This document shows positions 1 through 11,100 of a stretch of 64,000 nt of DNA, one piece after another (position 1 is the first letter of the stretch; every line of letters begins with the position of its first letter). Location of the stretch: NCBI GenBank assembly GCA_946902985.2, contig OX336393.1, positions 365,100,779 to 365,164,778 of the forward strand, read 5' to 3'. The position numbers and the translations under genes are program-made. The notes under the pieces are model-generated. The model worked only from the letters and a program-made list of their open reading frames with translations. It ran no database searches and was not told where the DNA came from. The DNA is from Meconema thalassinum. Its lineage: Eukaryota; Arthropoda; Insecta; Orthoptera; Tettigoniidae.

Positions 1-2531
1 TATCTCTACATCAATGTGATCTTGAAGAGACTGCCTATTTTGGACCCACCGTCCACAAGAGAAGAAGGTGTGATTAGCATTATCTAATTCATTGATACAG
101 TAGATGCAATCTGATGAATCCACCTTCCCCATCTTCTTAAGATAGGAACAGAAGTACCCATGGCCAGTCAAGAACTGAGTGAGATAGTAACCAACCTCAC
201 CATGTTTCCTCTCTGTCCAAACCTGCACCTGAGGGATCATTCTCTTAGTCCATTGGCTTTGATCTCCTTGCTCCCATTTGATCTGCCAATTTTGAAAGGT
301 TTGTACTCTTGCCGATCGTCTTGCATTTTGTAAACCCATATCAGATTTCCTCAAGTAAATGTTCTTGCGTTCTTTCGCAAGAAAAAAAATCGGAATAATC
401 CCGGCAATAACGAGAACTGCTTCCTCAGAGACCGTGCGATATGCAGATGCCACGCGCAAAGCCCCCCGCCTCTGCACTTGCGCCAGTGGCTTCCTATAAA
501 TTTCCTTATCCAGGGCATCCGCCCATATTTCCGCTCCATACAGCAGAACTGAATGGATGGCTGTCATCAATAGTCTTCTCTTACTAGATTTTGGCCCACC
601 AACATTGGCCATGAGCCGACTGAGGGACGTTACTCCTCTGGCTGCCTTATCTGCAGTCCGTCTAATCTGTTCTCCAAAATTCATTTTACTGTCGATCATG
701 ATGCCCAGGTATTTTGCTGCTGGCTGCGTCTCTACTTGAATTTGTCCTACCTGTATTGGAAGTATTGTCTGAATTCTCTTCTTTGTTAGGATGACAATTT
801 CCGTCTTACTAAGTGCTAGAGACAGACCATGTTCCTCCATCCATCTATTGATTTTGCGCATTACCATATTGAGTCGCAACTGTGCCTGCTCGACACTTCT
901 TCCTGCTACAAGAGCAGCAACATCATCTGCATATCCTACTAGAATAGTTTCTTCAGGCATTTCAAGCCTCAACAAGCTGTCGTATGTAACATTCCAGAGA
1001 TCAGGTCCTAGAATCGAACCCTGGGCAGCCCCAGCCGTGACTTGTACTCTACGGATCCCTTCTGTAGTATCGTAGAGCAGAGCACGATCCTTCAAGTAAG
1101 AGTCTAAGATCCGAAGGAGATACCTTGGAACATGGAATGAAAATTCTAGAGCATCCATGATATCAGTCCATTTGACAGAGTTGAAAGCGTTTTTAACATC
1201 CAGTGTAACAAAAAGAATCACCCGGCGAGAGTAATGATTATAACTCTCCGCTCTTCGTACTTTATCGGCGACTTCTTGCACTGCATCCAGTGTCGACCGG
1301 CCTACCCTGAATCCAAATTGTCTTGGTGATAAATCGCCGGCTGCGATTATTGCTTCAAGCAATCTCCGTCTTATGAGTTTCTCAAATAGTTTGCCTGTTG
1401 TGTCAAGCATACAAAGTGGGCGGTACGATGATGGTAACTCAGGGTCACCCATGCCCTTACTAATGAGCACTAAGCGACAGATCTTCCAGCGAAAGCTAAA
1501 GATTCCTGCTTTCATGCACACATTGAACATTCTCAACAATAACAACAACATATCTTGATCAACTATTATTTTCAGAACCTCATTAGGAATCCCATCCGGC
1601 CCCGGAGCCTTGTTGTTCCGTAAAGAATGCGTTGCAATCCGAAGTTCATCTTCAGTAAACAGTGGGAAATCTAGATCACATTCAAAATTCCTCTCAGGTC
1701 TTGTGGGATGAGTTGGAAAAAGGGTTTGAACAATGGTGTTCATAATATCATCCTCCATGATGCACGATGTTCTGTGACTTCCAAGTTTCTGTGTTACAAT
1801 TTTGTAACCCAAACCCCATGGATCAGTGTCAATATCTTCCTGAAGCTTTCTCCAACTCTGAACCTTGCTCGTAGTTATGGCTTTCCGAAGTAGCTTCTTT
1901 GCTGCTTTATGCTCCGCTGATTTTTCATTAGCTTCTTCCCGATTTCTTGCTCTCTGGGCAAGACGGCGAAGCCTGAGGCAGTTCTTCCTTAATTCTGCTA
2001 TCTCTCTGGTCCACCAGTATACAGGGCTCTTTCGGTGACGTGGTACTGAGGAGGGCATCGAAACATCACAAGCTGACGTAATAATTTTCATGGTTGCAGA
2101 AACCAGATCCTCAACCTCAAACTCTCTCCGTGCTTCAGCACTTCGAATCTGTTCTGCACCCTTCCCAATGATATCTTTGAACTTGTCCATGCTAATCCTA
2201 TTTACATTCCACCGTTGACATTTCTGGGGAGGTACTTCCCGTCCCTGAACATTTGATTCAAAGTCAAAGGCGATGAATTGATGATCGCTAGCACAATAAT
2301 CTTCCAACACTTTCCATCTCTTAATGAATGGCACAATTACTTCTGATGCCAGGGAGACATCCGGAATTGTTCCTTCACATCCTGGACGTCGGAAAGTTGG
2401 AACTGTACCAATATTTAATATTAGAAGGCCTATCCTGGATGCCATCTCTAGAATGTACTTACCCCGGGAATCTGTACTTGGCATACCCCATTCCACTGCT
2501 TTGGCGTTAAAGTCTCCAGCCACTATGACAC

Positions 2532-2597
<66 letters not shown>

Positions 2598-2601
2598 TCA
2601 T
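1..2601 (-). CDS. R1-like non-LTR retrotransposon ORF2, partial (endonuclease C-half, reverse transcriptase, CCHC)
   Basis: Reading the minus strand in triplets from the ATG at 2601 to base 1, I find no stop in 867 codons; the frame leaves the window still open. After Met-Asn come 21 tyrosines encoded by an ATA/TAT microsatellite, then the second half of an apurinic-type endonuclease (GDFNA near residues 29-33, SDH near 105-107). The reverse transcriptase follows: a VTLDVKNAF palm motif, GAAQGSILGPDLW, and the YADD catalytic box at 933-922 (residues 557-560). A C-x2-C-x8-H-x4-C finger lies at residues 832-849. The order EN-RT-CCHC without RNase H, plus the GAAQGSILGPDLW wording, fits the R1 clade; the exact clade is inference. 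The N-terminal half of the endonuclease and any ORF1 are missing, so the copy is 5'-truncated at the microsatellite. The ATG and tyrosine run come from flanking repeat sequence and are probably not the native start. Confidence 0.85.
2533..2598. repeat. (TAA)n microsatellite, tail of the neighbouring LINE
   Basis: About 22 TAA units. On the minus strand this is the (ATT)n tail of the LINE piece at 2599-3038, and the R1-like frame starts directly after it. Confidence 0.95.
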
Positions 2602-3038
2602 TCAATTTCGCTAACCGGCCAACTAGGGACCACGATAAGCCTCATTTTACATTCTGGCATTTGCTCATTTTTCGCTTGATCCACATTGCCTTCATGAGCT
2701 CACTGTGTTAAGCACGACGTTCCTCTGTCCATTTCGCATCAGTTGTCCATTTTTCGTCCCGGAAAGTCCCAAACGTCTTGATGGCTGCTCTATAAAGTCT
2801 TGTGCATCTTCTGCTCGTATCCCCATTTCTTTCAGTTCTTTCTGGACGTTAACATACCATGGCATTGTCGTTTTTGGTTTTGAGTCGAATATACTGAAGA
2901 TACGTTTCGTCCATCGGGAATCGATCATCCGTCGTATATGACCGTAGAAGCAAACTCTGCGTTTTCGCATTGTGTCTGTGATCTTCTCTATCCTCGAGTA
3001 AATTTCTTGCCTGGATTTTCTGATGTAGATGCCATATG
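2599..3038 (-). pseudogene. LINE-C: C-terminus and 3' end of a non-LTR retrotransposon
   Basis: The minus frame (about 3030 to 2692) carries ITDTMRKRRVCFYGHIRRM, then a basic stretch and 'KELKEMGIRAEDAQDF'. This wording (RRKRRLxFYGHLxRM...KRIF...DLKELxI) is the usual extreme C-terminus of a widespread arthropod LINE group. After the stop the 3' UTR runs into an (ATT)n tail. Upstream coding is cut off by SINE2, so this is a 3' fragment. Residues of the open frame before about 3030 are read out of SINE2 and are not LINE sequence. Confidence 0.65.
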
Positions 3039-3370
3039 AAAAAATGAAAATCCACAGCCTGCTTCCAGTCTCCGACCGGGTCAGGAATGGAATGAATGAA
3101 GCCCCCATCTAGCGGCGAGGATATGAACTGTGCCGGTTGCCAAGGCCTGACGCACTCCTCCGAGGCAATGATTAAATGAATGACGGAGGAAATGAAATGA
3201 TAGTGGAGAGTGTTGCTGGAATGAATTTTTGACAGGGAAAACCGGAGTACCCGGAGAAAAACCTGTCTGGCTCCGTTCTGTCCAGCACAGATCTCACATG
3301 GAGTGACCGGGATTTGAACCACGGACCCAGCGGTGAGAGGCCGGCGTGCTGCCGCCTAAGCCACGGAGGC
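3039..3370 (-). mobile_element. SINE2 copy
   Basis: tRNA-derived SINE. On the minus strand it starts GCCTCCGTGGCTTAGGCGGC (A-box-like), has the B-box-like GGTTCAAATCCCGG, and ends in a TTTTCATTTT tail. It matches the copies at 11790, 14209, 47553 and 58373. I could not find a clear TSD here, so the flanks may be rearranged. Confidence 0.85.
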
Positions 3371-3543
3371 CATGGCTACATCTTTCCCAATCCTATCCTA
3401 TATTACAAACACAAACACACCATTACAGACTCTACTATAGGAACGGATATCAGAATGATTCTACAAACACCCGAGTGCACGGGACAGATAACCATTGTAT
3501 CCCAGTCCCTAATTGAAACAAGAACCTCAGCAAACTTATTATT

Positions 3544-3545
<2 letters not shown>
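3371..3545 (+). mobile_element. SINE4, 3' part (decayed)
   Basis: Follows the SINE4 body from 'TTTCCCAATCCTATCC' through the ACACACACC block to a mutated hairpin module at about 3470-3520. The tRNA-like head is absent. Confidence 0.5.

Positions 3546-3577
<32 letters not shown>
3546..3577. repeat. (AAT)n microsatellite
   Basis: About ten AAT units after the SINE4 remnant. Confidence 0.95.
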
Positions 3578-3579
<2 letters not shown>

Positions 3580-3616
3580 CAGAGAACTACCTTTACTATT
3601 TGGCCTCGCCATGAAG

Positions 3617-3932
3617 CTCGTTGAATCGTGTGGCACGTCCACGCGGGTAGTTGCAGCAAGTCCGGAGATCGCAGGTTCGAATCCCGGGGCTGACAGTGGC
3701 TATCCTGATTGTGATTTTTCCCCTCTCCCTCCAGGCAAATGCTGGAATAGTACTTATTTCAAGCCCCGGGGCACCAACACCATCCATTTCCTATATACAG
3801 TTACACAAACTAGCCTACTACAGTTATCACAGAAACGCAGATTATCAGGCACGTTCAACAAACATCCAACTGCACGGGGCTGATGTCCAAGATATCCTAA
3901 GCCCTTCTAGTGAATTAACAACAAAAACAACT
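3617..3932 (+). mobile_element. SINE5 copy
   Basis: Contains GCAAGTCCGGAGATCGCAGG followed by the B-box-like GGTTCGAATCCCGG, a middle part with 'CTCCCTCCAGGCAAATGCTG', and the shared 3' hairpin (ACGGGGCTGATGTCC...AAGCCC) with an (AACA)n tail. It matches the copies at 22421 and 48283. Open frames across it are incidental. Confidence 0.75.
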
Positions 3933-4504
3933 TAACTCTTTGAGAGCAATTAACCATAGCGAAGTCCTGGCACACATGCTGTAATCCATCTTCCTTCAAG
4001 AGCGACGGCAACTCTTTGTGGGCGGGTAATTCTTTGATTAACGATATGTTACAAAGTCTGTTTGCATGACCTCGTTACTTCACATACACGCTGCTAAGTA
4101 CTTTTATCATTCTCGTCGTGGGTTGAAATGTAGTTTATATTCTTACATCCCATGATAGTAGCCAATACATAACTACATTGCTTTCCGTTGTTACCATTTG
4201 TCGCAGTATAATAAATCTGACTGCCATATCCGGAAGGAACATAGGCGAACTGAACTATGACATGGTATCCATAAACAGGCATCCCGAGTCTCAGTTTGCG
4301 TGGGGTAGAGTGGTAATTTCTTGTCCACTCCTCATCCTCCTGCCACAGCATTCGGTAGGTTTCCATTTAGTATCACGAGGCTGCGAGATTTATTACCAAG
4401 ATTTTTAAAGGTTTTGCAAACATGGGAGTTGATCCCAGTCCCTCAGCCTCTCAGAACCAATCTATCAGATGATTAAAATATATCTGAAATACGACTTTTT
4501 CCTT
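3933..4504. other. Unassigned stretch with one unexplained minus-strand ORF
   Basis: No repeat family recognised. A 90-codon frame at 4366-4094 (-) encodes MET...PSGYGSQIYYTATNGN...KQCSYVL. It is not low-complexity and does not derive from any SINE here, but I recognise no domain and see no splice context. It could be an exon, TE debris or chance. Confidence 0.3.
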
Positions 4505-4790
4505 GTACAGTGCTCAAAAAACGTTTAGTGACTTGTTTATTTTGCTATGTGTATGTAATCATATTATACACAATATAGGGTACATACAAAGAAAAACAAC
4601 ACCCAATCTGCTCTGAAAAAGTAACAGAAACACACAACGAATAACAAAAGTGATAATGTGGGACAGAGAACACAGTAGTCCGTTTCATACCGTGTATGGC
4701 CACCACGAGCTCTAAGGCATGCTTGCATACGATGACGCATACTGAGTACCAACGAATCCAACATAGTTTGGGGCAGATTATCCCACTCTT
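4505..4790 (-). pseudogene. Tc1-like transposase C-terminal remnant
   Basis: The minus frame reads KEWDNLPQTMLDSLVLSMRHRMQACLRARGGHTRY, the typical end of Tc1-family transposases (EEW..IP...I..L..SM.RR..A.I.ARGGHT.Y). The normal stop after the final Tyr is lost. An AAAAAACGTTTAGTG motif at 4516-4530 may be the terminal repeat. The catalytic core is missing. It is different from the intact copy at 37517, whose end reads INARGRATGY. Confidence 0.7.
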
Positions 4791-4866
4791 TGGCAGCAGC
4801 TGGGAATCGAACCTGAGGCCTCTGAGTGAGAGACAGGCGCGCTGCCCCAACATCATGGGACCAGCC
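4791..4866 (-). mobile_element. SINE3 head fragment fused to the Tc1 remnant
   Basis: The minus strand reads CATGATGTTGGGGCAGCGCG, 'CTGTCTCTCACTCAGAGGCC' and GGTTCGATTCCCAGC, matching the first ~75 bases of the SINE3 at 41159. The body is absent and the head runs straight into the transposase remnant. Confidence 0.6.
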
Positions 4867-5560
4867 ATTATCCTGCAAATCACGATCTAATAGTTGAAAG
4901 CTTCATTAGTCAAAATTCATTATGTTTTCGTGTAAAGTGAGTGTAAAAGAACCGAAGCCATCTGTGTTTAGACCAACTTGAGGTTGGGACTAAGCAGAGA
5001 CTTAAAAGTTTACGTGTTGACAACTATTCTGCAGGGAACTGGTGCAACAAAGTTCCAACAGGGTTAATCGTGCCGCATAGAAACATGAACTTATTAAGAC
5101 TGCACTTTCTAGCGGGACTTAGTTTGCATTAGCAAAGTCTGGCTAAAACTCGCTTCTGGTGAACGCTAAGAAGTGAAAAGTCTGGCCAAACGTGGAGGTA
5201 AGTTTGTCTCGACCCGCGTGGCCCTTCTTCCCATTAACCAGCTCCGAACTTCAAGTTTCCCCACCTACAGTAATTTGCATCACATCGCCTTCTCACTCGT
5301 AATCTTACGAATTTACAACGCGCAGGTGCGATGTCTGGAATCACCCTGATCACCGTCCCGAGTAGGGGTCTAGTAAGGAATTTTAAGTTAATGGTTCCCC
5401 AACTTTTATAAAGGAACATAATATTGCAACTCTACTACTTCGAGAAGGGATATTATCCCCAACATACTGTAAGACTAATAAATCTGTAGATCAATGGTTT
5501 CACTCCTGTTCTTAAAAGTAGCATATTACTGTTTTCATACATACATTTTCATTTGAGACT
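4867..5560. other. Unassigned non-coding stretch
   Basis: Only short incidental frames; no repeat family I can name. Confidence 0.5.
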
Positions 5561-5925
5561 GATTTTCCTATCAGCGTCCATTCTAGTCTACAAGCCTCTG
5601 ATTGCGAACAAGTGGCTTCCATGATTCCCTATTAGCAGTTAGCACTGCGGTCTCGTTTGCTTCTGCACCTCTCACTTTGTGATCGTTCATCACTGAATCT
5701 GACCATCGCCTTCTTGCAGAATACTGTAGATCACAACTGAGGACTCATTGCATTGACTTTTATACACCTCGACCCTATTTCTTCCGCTATACTATCATCC
5801 TGAGAGAATGCACAGCGTAAGTATTTAAAAAGTTCCACCTACTCCAATTGTGTTCCTCCACCCTGGCATTCAATTTTCTTGTGTTCCTTTCCTACCGACA
5901 TAACCTTCGTCTTGCATATTTTTCT
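5561..5925 (-). pseudogene. LINE-B thumb fragment (FKYLR...)
   Basis: On the minus strand near 5850-5740 the translation includes 'VELFKYLRCAFSQDDSIAEE', the FKYLG box that follows the RT palm in many LINEs, with in-frame stops. Its far end (5605-5565) resembles the end of the LINE piece at 60240-60285: both read, after reverse complement, GAGGCTT..AGACTAGA.TGGACGCTGA. It is therefore a second, decayed copy beside the next feature. Confidence 0.5.
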
Positions 5926-6735
5926 TCTTCTTCATTTCCCGTTTCCAGTTCTCTGGGTCGGGTTGCGAATCAAGGACCTTCACTTTTGTCTATCCCTCCA
6001 CCATTCCCTTCCTTCTTTCCATACCCTTTTTTCTTTTACTCCTATTTTCTCTATGCTTTCCTTCACCGTATCTCTCCACCTCTTTCTGGGACTTCCTCGT
6101 GGTCTTCTTCCCGGTATTTTCTCCAGAAGTATTATTTTTGGTACTCTATGTTCTTCCATACTCATCATATGTCCGTACCACTTCAGCTTACTGGTTTCCA
6201 TCTGGTCTTGCAGTTTTGGGAACCCAGTTCCCTCCCTAACGTCCACATTTCTGATTTTATCCCTCCATGTCTTCCCAATTATTCCTCTAAGGAACTTCAT
6301 CTCGGCTGCTTGGATTCGGCTTTCATCGCGTTTTGTTGTGGACCAAGTACCTGCTGCATATGTCAAAATTGGTGTGTAATACATTGAGAATAGCACTTTC
6401 TTGCATTTCTCTTGGACTTCCTGGTTCCATACTAAACCTCTCACACACTAGTAAAACCCATTAGCTTGTTGGATTCTCTTCCCAATTTCTTCATTAATTG
6501 TAGCATCTTCTGTGAGTATGCTCCCCAATACTTAAAGCTTTTTACCATTTCCAATGGATTTCCATTGACTTCAATATTCTGTCTTCCATCTCTCTTGTTT
6601 CTTGTCATCACTACAGTATTACTCTTCTCCACACTTACTTTCATTCCATATTTATCTATATCCATACAGTGACTTGTTCTTGCACTTCTATTTCATTTTC
6701 TTCCTATATTACTATGTCATCTGCAAATAATAATT
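5926..6735 (-). pseudogene. LINE-B reverse transcriptase C-half
   Basis: Minus-strand order: FADD box (6715-6700) with a stop soon after, then a thumb region 'VEKSNTVVMTRNKRDGRQ' with FKYWG in place of FKYLG, a frameshift at about 6441, then 'YYTPILTYAAGTWSTTKRDE', SRIQAAEMKFLRG, WYGHM and 'GRRPRGSPRKRWRD'. These are standard C-terminal landmarks of LINEs annotated as craniofacial-development-protein-like or RTE-like. The N-terminal RT and endonuclease are absent, and the frameshift and stops make it non-functional. Confidence 0.8.
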
Positions 6736-7399
6736 CTGGAAGTGCAACTGAAGCAAAAATAGAGTACATAATTGCCTACGTCGTCTGATACAGGCCCGTG
6801 TGGGTGTGGGATGCCCAGCGACGCATGATAACACCTTACGAATCCGTATACCACCACTGTATTCCGACGCTGCGAAGATATTTTTAATACAGTGGCTTGA
6901 TATAGCCACTGTAGTTTATAACAGCTATTCAAACTGGTGTAACCCAGCCTCGATGCAAGCATGACAACGTTGCAATAGGCTATGTCGGATCCAGTTGAAC
7001 ATCCCGGTCGTCGTTCCATGATGTCAACAGGCAAAGAAGAATCGAACCAGAAGCTCTTTATCGGTATCATCAAACGTCTCGCAGACTTTCAATCCTGACT
7101 GGGAGGACGCAGTGCTTGCTCGCCTAGAGTGGATAGGGAGTACCGTTGCACGTTGAATTAGTACCATTCATAGTACGTGTCATCACAACATGTGAACAGC
7201 ATTACACACAACGATTCTTAAGGTGTTCTCTTCAACATTCCTAGATACCCCATACCCATTCAGCTGTCTGCTAGGAGACAGAGCTGATTCTAGTATTATT
7301 ATTAGTAGCAGTATTATTAGTTTATTATTATCTTAAAACTCTCATAAATATGGTACAACTCGGTCTACAAGATACGGATTTCACAATCAAGTATCCTCT
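6736..7399. other. Unassigned stretch
   Basis: Short frames only. An ATT/GTA-rich patch lies at 7290-7330. No family recognised. Confidence 0.4.
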
Positions 7400-7810
7400 A
7401 AATCTTACTGAGATAAAAATAGCCTAACACTATGACATGTATCCTGCAGCACTGCCTTCTGTATTCTGGCAATCAGGTGTTTCATTTGCAGTTCCTCCAA
7501 AGCAATTGGCAACGTCTTTGGAACAACTCCCGAGGAAAAGATCACCACTGGCAAAATTCTCACGCAGTTTAGTCTCCATAGTTTCCGTATTTCTTCAGTC
7601 AACGTTGCGTACTTATTTGTTTTGTTAGCCTGGGTAGTTAACATATTTTGGCTAAGTGGGACTGCAACGCCTATAAGTAGGCCTTTTGGTTTCTTTTATT
7701 GGGATAGACAATATCGGGTCTTTTGGCCAAGATTTTCAGGTCGGTTATAATAGGTGTATCCCAATACATTTTACTCATTTTCAAGCACGTTGGTAGGCTA
7801 GAAATTGTAG
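7400..7810 (-). pseudogene. C-terminal domain of an arthropod LINE
   Basis: The minus translation has MYWDTPIITD...RPDI (7780-7710), then after stops 'NKTNKYATLTEEIRKLWR' with VVIFSSGVVPKTL and 'IQKAVLQDTCHSVRLFL'. This wording (YWD..I.TD...RPD, NKxxKYxxLxxEIxxxW, GxxPKxL, IQKAVLxxTCHxxRKFL) is the characteristic end of a common insect RT-containing element. Several stops show it is dead. The RT itself is absent. Confidence 0.55.
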
Positions 7811-7962
7811 TACACCATGGTCTTATCCACAAGTCCACAATTTACTGCTAGCTCTTGATGTAAGATATTAGCAACATTAATGTGCCCCTTGGTATACACT
7901 ATACCAGTGTAGAGCAGCCAATGATGATTTGATCGATGGTTTATTATTATTATTATATTTCA

Positions 7963-8604
7963 CTGATATGATGGTCAACTGTGGTCCTGAAGAGGACCTA
8001 TCATTTGCGATTGGCTCTCGAAAGACCTCATTTCAAATACTGAAGTGCTATATTTGTCCAATCGGATATACAGGTAATATCAACAACCTCGTATGAGGCA
8101 AATGATCTAAGTCTGGAAATCAGAGGCTGTATTATCACGTCCATATACAAACCACCAGGTGCTGATTTCAAAACCAATGTACCCGATAACTTTTACAATC
8201 AACATACACAAGTAGTGATTGGTGACTTTAACTGCCACAGCACCATGTGGGGGCTATGAGCATGATGATGAGAATGGTGTAGCATTGCAAGAATGGGCGG
8301 AAGGCAATCATCTGAGCCTTATACATGATCCTAAGCAGCCTGCATCTTTTAACAGCGGCAGATGGAAACGCGGCTCTAACCCAGATCTGATATTCATCAG
8401 TGAAAACATCTTACAACAGTGCATAACACCAGTCTGCAACCCTATTCCAAATACACAACCCAGGCCTGTAATGTGCGAAATATACGCAGCAGTTAGACCT
8501 CAGACAGTTTCGTTCAGAAGGAGGTTTAACTCTCGGAAAGCCAACTGGCTCAAGTCTACAGATATGCTGGATACTGCAGTTTCCACTATAGAAAAATTAT
8601 ATTA
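7963..8604 (+). pseudogene. Jockey/RTE-like endonuclease fragment bounded by TTA repeats
   Basis: The frame from about 8100 reads SIYKPPGADF, then VVIGDFNCHSTMWG. A one-base frameshift in the G run at 8248-8252 moves it into the frame that continues GYEHDDENG...GSNPDLIFIS...PNTQPRPVMCEI...FRRRFN.RKANW. These are endonuclease motifs of jockey/BS-like LINEs. The histidine usual in the 'TQHRP' box is proline here. The fragment has TTA runs at both ends (7943-7962 and 8599-8619), with no RT or 3' UTR between them. Confidence 0.75.
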
Positions 8605-8654
8605 TTATTATTATTATTAGCCTATTTTCTTTTATAAAGAATAAAGGCTCATGA

Positions 8655-8671
8655 GGTCACCTTTTGTCCAT

Positions 8672-8702
<31 letters not shown>

Positions 8703-9420
8703 CGTGTGTGTGTCCCCTCCTCAAAATAATGTCTAAACGGCTGAAGCGATTTCAATGAAACTCGGTAAGGTCACAGTACTATTTGGCCGACCCCGAACGT
8801 GCCCTTCAAATGTTATTACGTCTCTCCAATCCAACATGGCGCTTGTGCGAAATATTTCACCGGCATTCTATATCTCCGAAACTATTACTCTTATCACCCT
8901 GAAATTTTTTTCGGTGATAAGGGACACTACCAAAAGTTCACTTATGAGACTTTCAAAAACTTGTTAACTACAAAACGAACATGGCGGCCAAGCGAAATTA
9001 GAACATTTAAATAGACTTTTCTCGCAATTTAATCATCCGAACGCAGTGAAACTTGGTACAGCAAATTACTATACAAATTGCAATGCACTGACATCTAATT
9101 TAGTTCAATTGTTTACATAATCTCAAGATGGCGGCTGTGCGAAATTTTAAAATCTTTTTATTACTTCTTGTGCCCTAATCATGCGATTGAAATTTGAATA
9201 AAACACCTACACAATAATCTTCATTTTATTGTACAGAAATCTAAGGCCTATATATATATATATATATACATCCAACATGGTGAACTTCCGAAATATTTTG
9301 ACGGTTCTCAATATCTACGAATCTATTACAGCAACCAAACTGAAAATTTGCATTTTGTTAGAGGCAATTGATATAAGTAGGATATATGAAAATAGGCTAT
9401 TTAGTTCTTCACGGAACTAC

Positions 9421-9472
<52 letters not shown>
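8655..9472 (+). mobile_element. Repeat family K, copy K1
   Basis: Begins with (GT)n (8675-8713), then AAACGGCTGAAGCGATTTCA at about 8737. Internal modules repeat the phrase ATGGCGGC..(A/T)GCGAAAT (near 8836, 8980 and 9127). It ends AGTTCTTCACGGAACT plus ACTTGTTATTATT and a (TTA)n run at 9422-9472. It has the same two ends as K2 (26985-27990, -), K3 (30990-32395) and, for the 3' part, K4 (35425-35800). No coding frame. Confidence 0.6.
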
Positions 9473-9479
9473 CATCTTT

Positions 9480-10184
9480 AATCTGTGGATGAAAGTTGCT
9501 GTTCATCAAGGAAACATCGAACAAACAACCTTAGTAGTGTACCGCAGAGAATGAGATCACCTGTCCATGGACGATATAAACTCACGATATAATCCCACCT
9601 CCCTGCCGTGAGCCCTCGGCATGGTGACGTGCAGAGGGCGTGGTCTCTATTAGCGCACGAAACTCTGCCTTAAATTTCACACCTAAACTCCACCATTATC
9701 AGTACACTGTGCCTTTTAGTTATATAATAGCATACTATACCGTCCTTGATCATCTTAACCGATAAGTATAAGTGGAGATGGTCGTGTTTCGCAGCCCCGT
9801 GATGAATGGCACGTTTGTTAAAAACTGTTTAATATACACTATATATACAGTATATTTTAGCCATAATTAAGTAATCAATAGTTTAGCTACGCGCAAGGTC
9901 ATCTGGACTCGCAAGACTACTGCATTGTAACCTCACTGTCAGTCGTGTATAACTTTCATTTCGCGTTGTTTCTATTTAGAGCTGCAAGCAAATGCCGGTT
10001 AATACCTAAATTATGGACACGTCCGACTTCTTTCCGAGTAAACATACACACGTTACTGCAGGCATCATTATAACATAGATTATTAGAAAAATCCGAGTAC
10101 ACGGGGATATATTACCAGGATGTCAGAACGTCACTAAATTATTTAACCCGCCAAAAATAAATTTACTACTACTATAACTACCTT
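9480..10184. other. Unassigned stretch
   Basis: No frame or family recognised. Confidence 0.4.
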
Positions 10185-11100
10185 GACTACTACTATTGCT
10201 TCTCAGAAGGAAACTTTTGTTGTTTCATTTAAGGTGCTTGGACATCATGGTCATTCAGCCCCGTGTACTGTACTTTGTGTGTCTGTGGATTTTTGTCTGA
10301 CAACCCGTGTTATTGTGATGGAAATTTCCTGGCGTAGAAGTGTGTGGGGAGGCGGGAACCACGTAAAACCACTTCCAACTCTGTAATTCAGATGAGGACG
10401 GCAGACTATCAATTAAAAGTAGATCCTACTTTTGGTACCAAATGCCCGTCAACGACACCTAGCTGCAAACTTGGCTACTACTTGCCCCCGCAACCGGCAC
10501 CTGGTGGCAAACTTTGGAACTAATAGTGCGTTAATTAAATCTAACCTTTAATTTAAGTGTAGTCGGTGTATTTATAATTCAGGGGAGGATTGGAAAGGAG
10601 GCAGCCATGGCCTTAAGTTAGCAACCATCCCGGAAATTTCCTGGCGTAGAAGTGTGTGGGGAGGCGGGAACCACGTAAAACCACTTCCAACTCTTCTGAG
10701 AATTACCTTCCAAGGTTGAGTGTACCCCGATCCAGCCCTCAGACCAGAATTACATTTCTTGTTAGAGCCAGACTCGGTATTGGGAACTACGAAAAACATA
10801 TTTTGGTTGGTTCCTCAGTTTAGGAACTGCAACAACGCCCTGTGTTATTTGGGTGTGTGTAGAATCCGTCTGATAACCAGTGTTAATTGTGAAGGCTGTA
10901 TAAGTGTGTGTTATCTGTAATTCAGATGAGGACGGCAGACTATCAATTAAAAGTAGATCCTACTTTTGGTACCAAATGCCCGTCAACGACACCTAGCTGC
11001 AAACTTGGCTACTACTTGCCCCCGCAACCGGCACCTGGTGGCAAACTTTGGAACTAATAGTGCGTTAATTAAATCTAACCTTTAATTTAGCTTCACACAA
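10185..11100 (-). mobile_element. Mosaic of SINE4 and SINE1 bodies with internal duplication
   Basis: Antisense pieces alternate: a degenerate hairpin (about 10225-10275), a SINE4 piece (10321-10382), a SINE1 body (10385-10557), SINE4 body (10580-10790), a second hairpin (about 10808-10850), and a SINE1 body again (10919-11091). The SINE1 block 10385-10557 recurs 534 bases later and, by eye, is identical. The SINE4 block 10321-10382 recurs at 10633-10694, also seemingly identical. No tRNA-like head is left. Confidence 0.6.

Noticed and set aside
2849..3322. Frames repeating MVQIPVTPCEICAGQNG.RQVFLRVL (also 14181-14489, 47511-47834, 58397-58600)
   Set aside because: Identical because they are read out of SINE2 copies; the SINE is non-coding.
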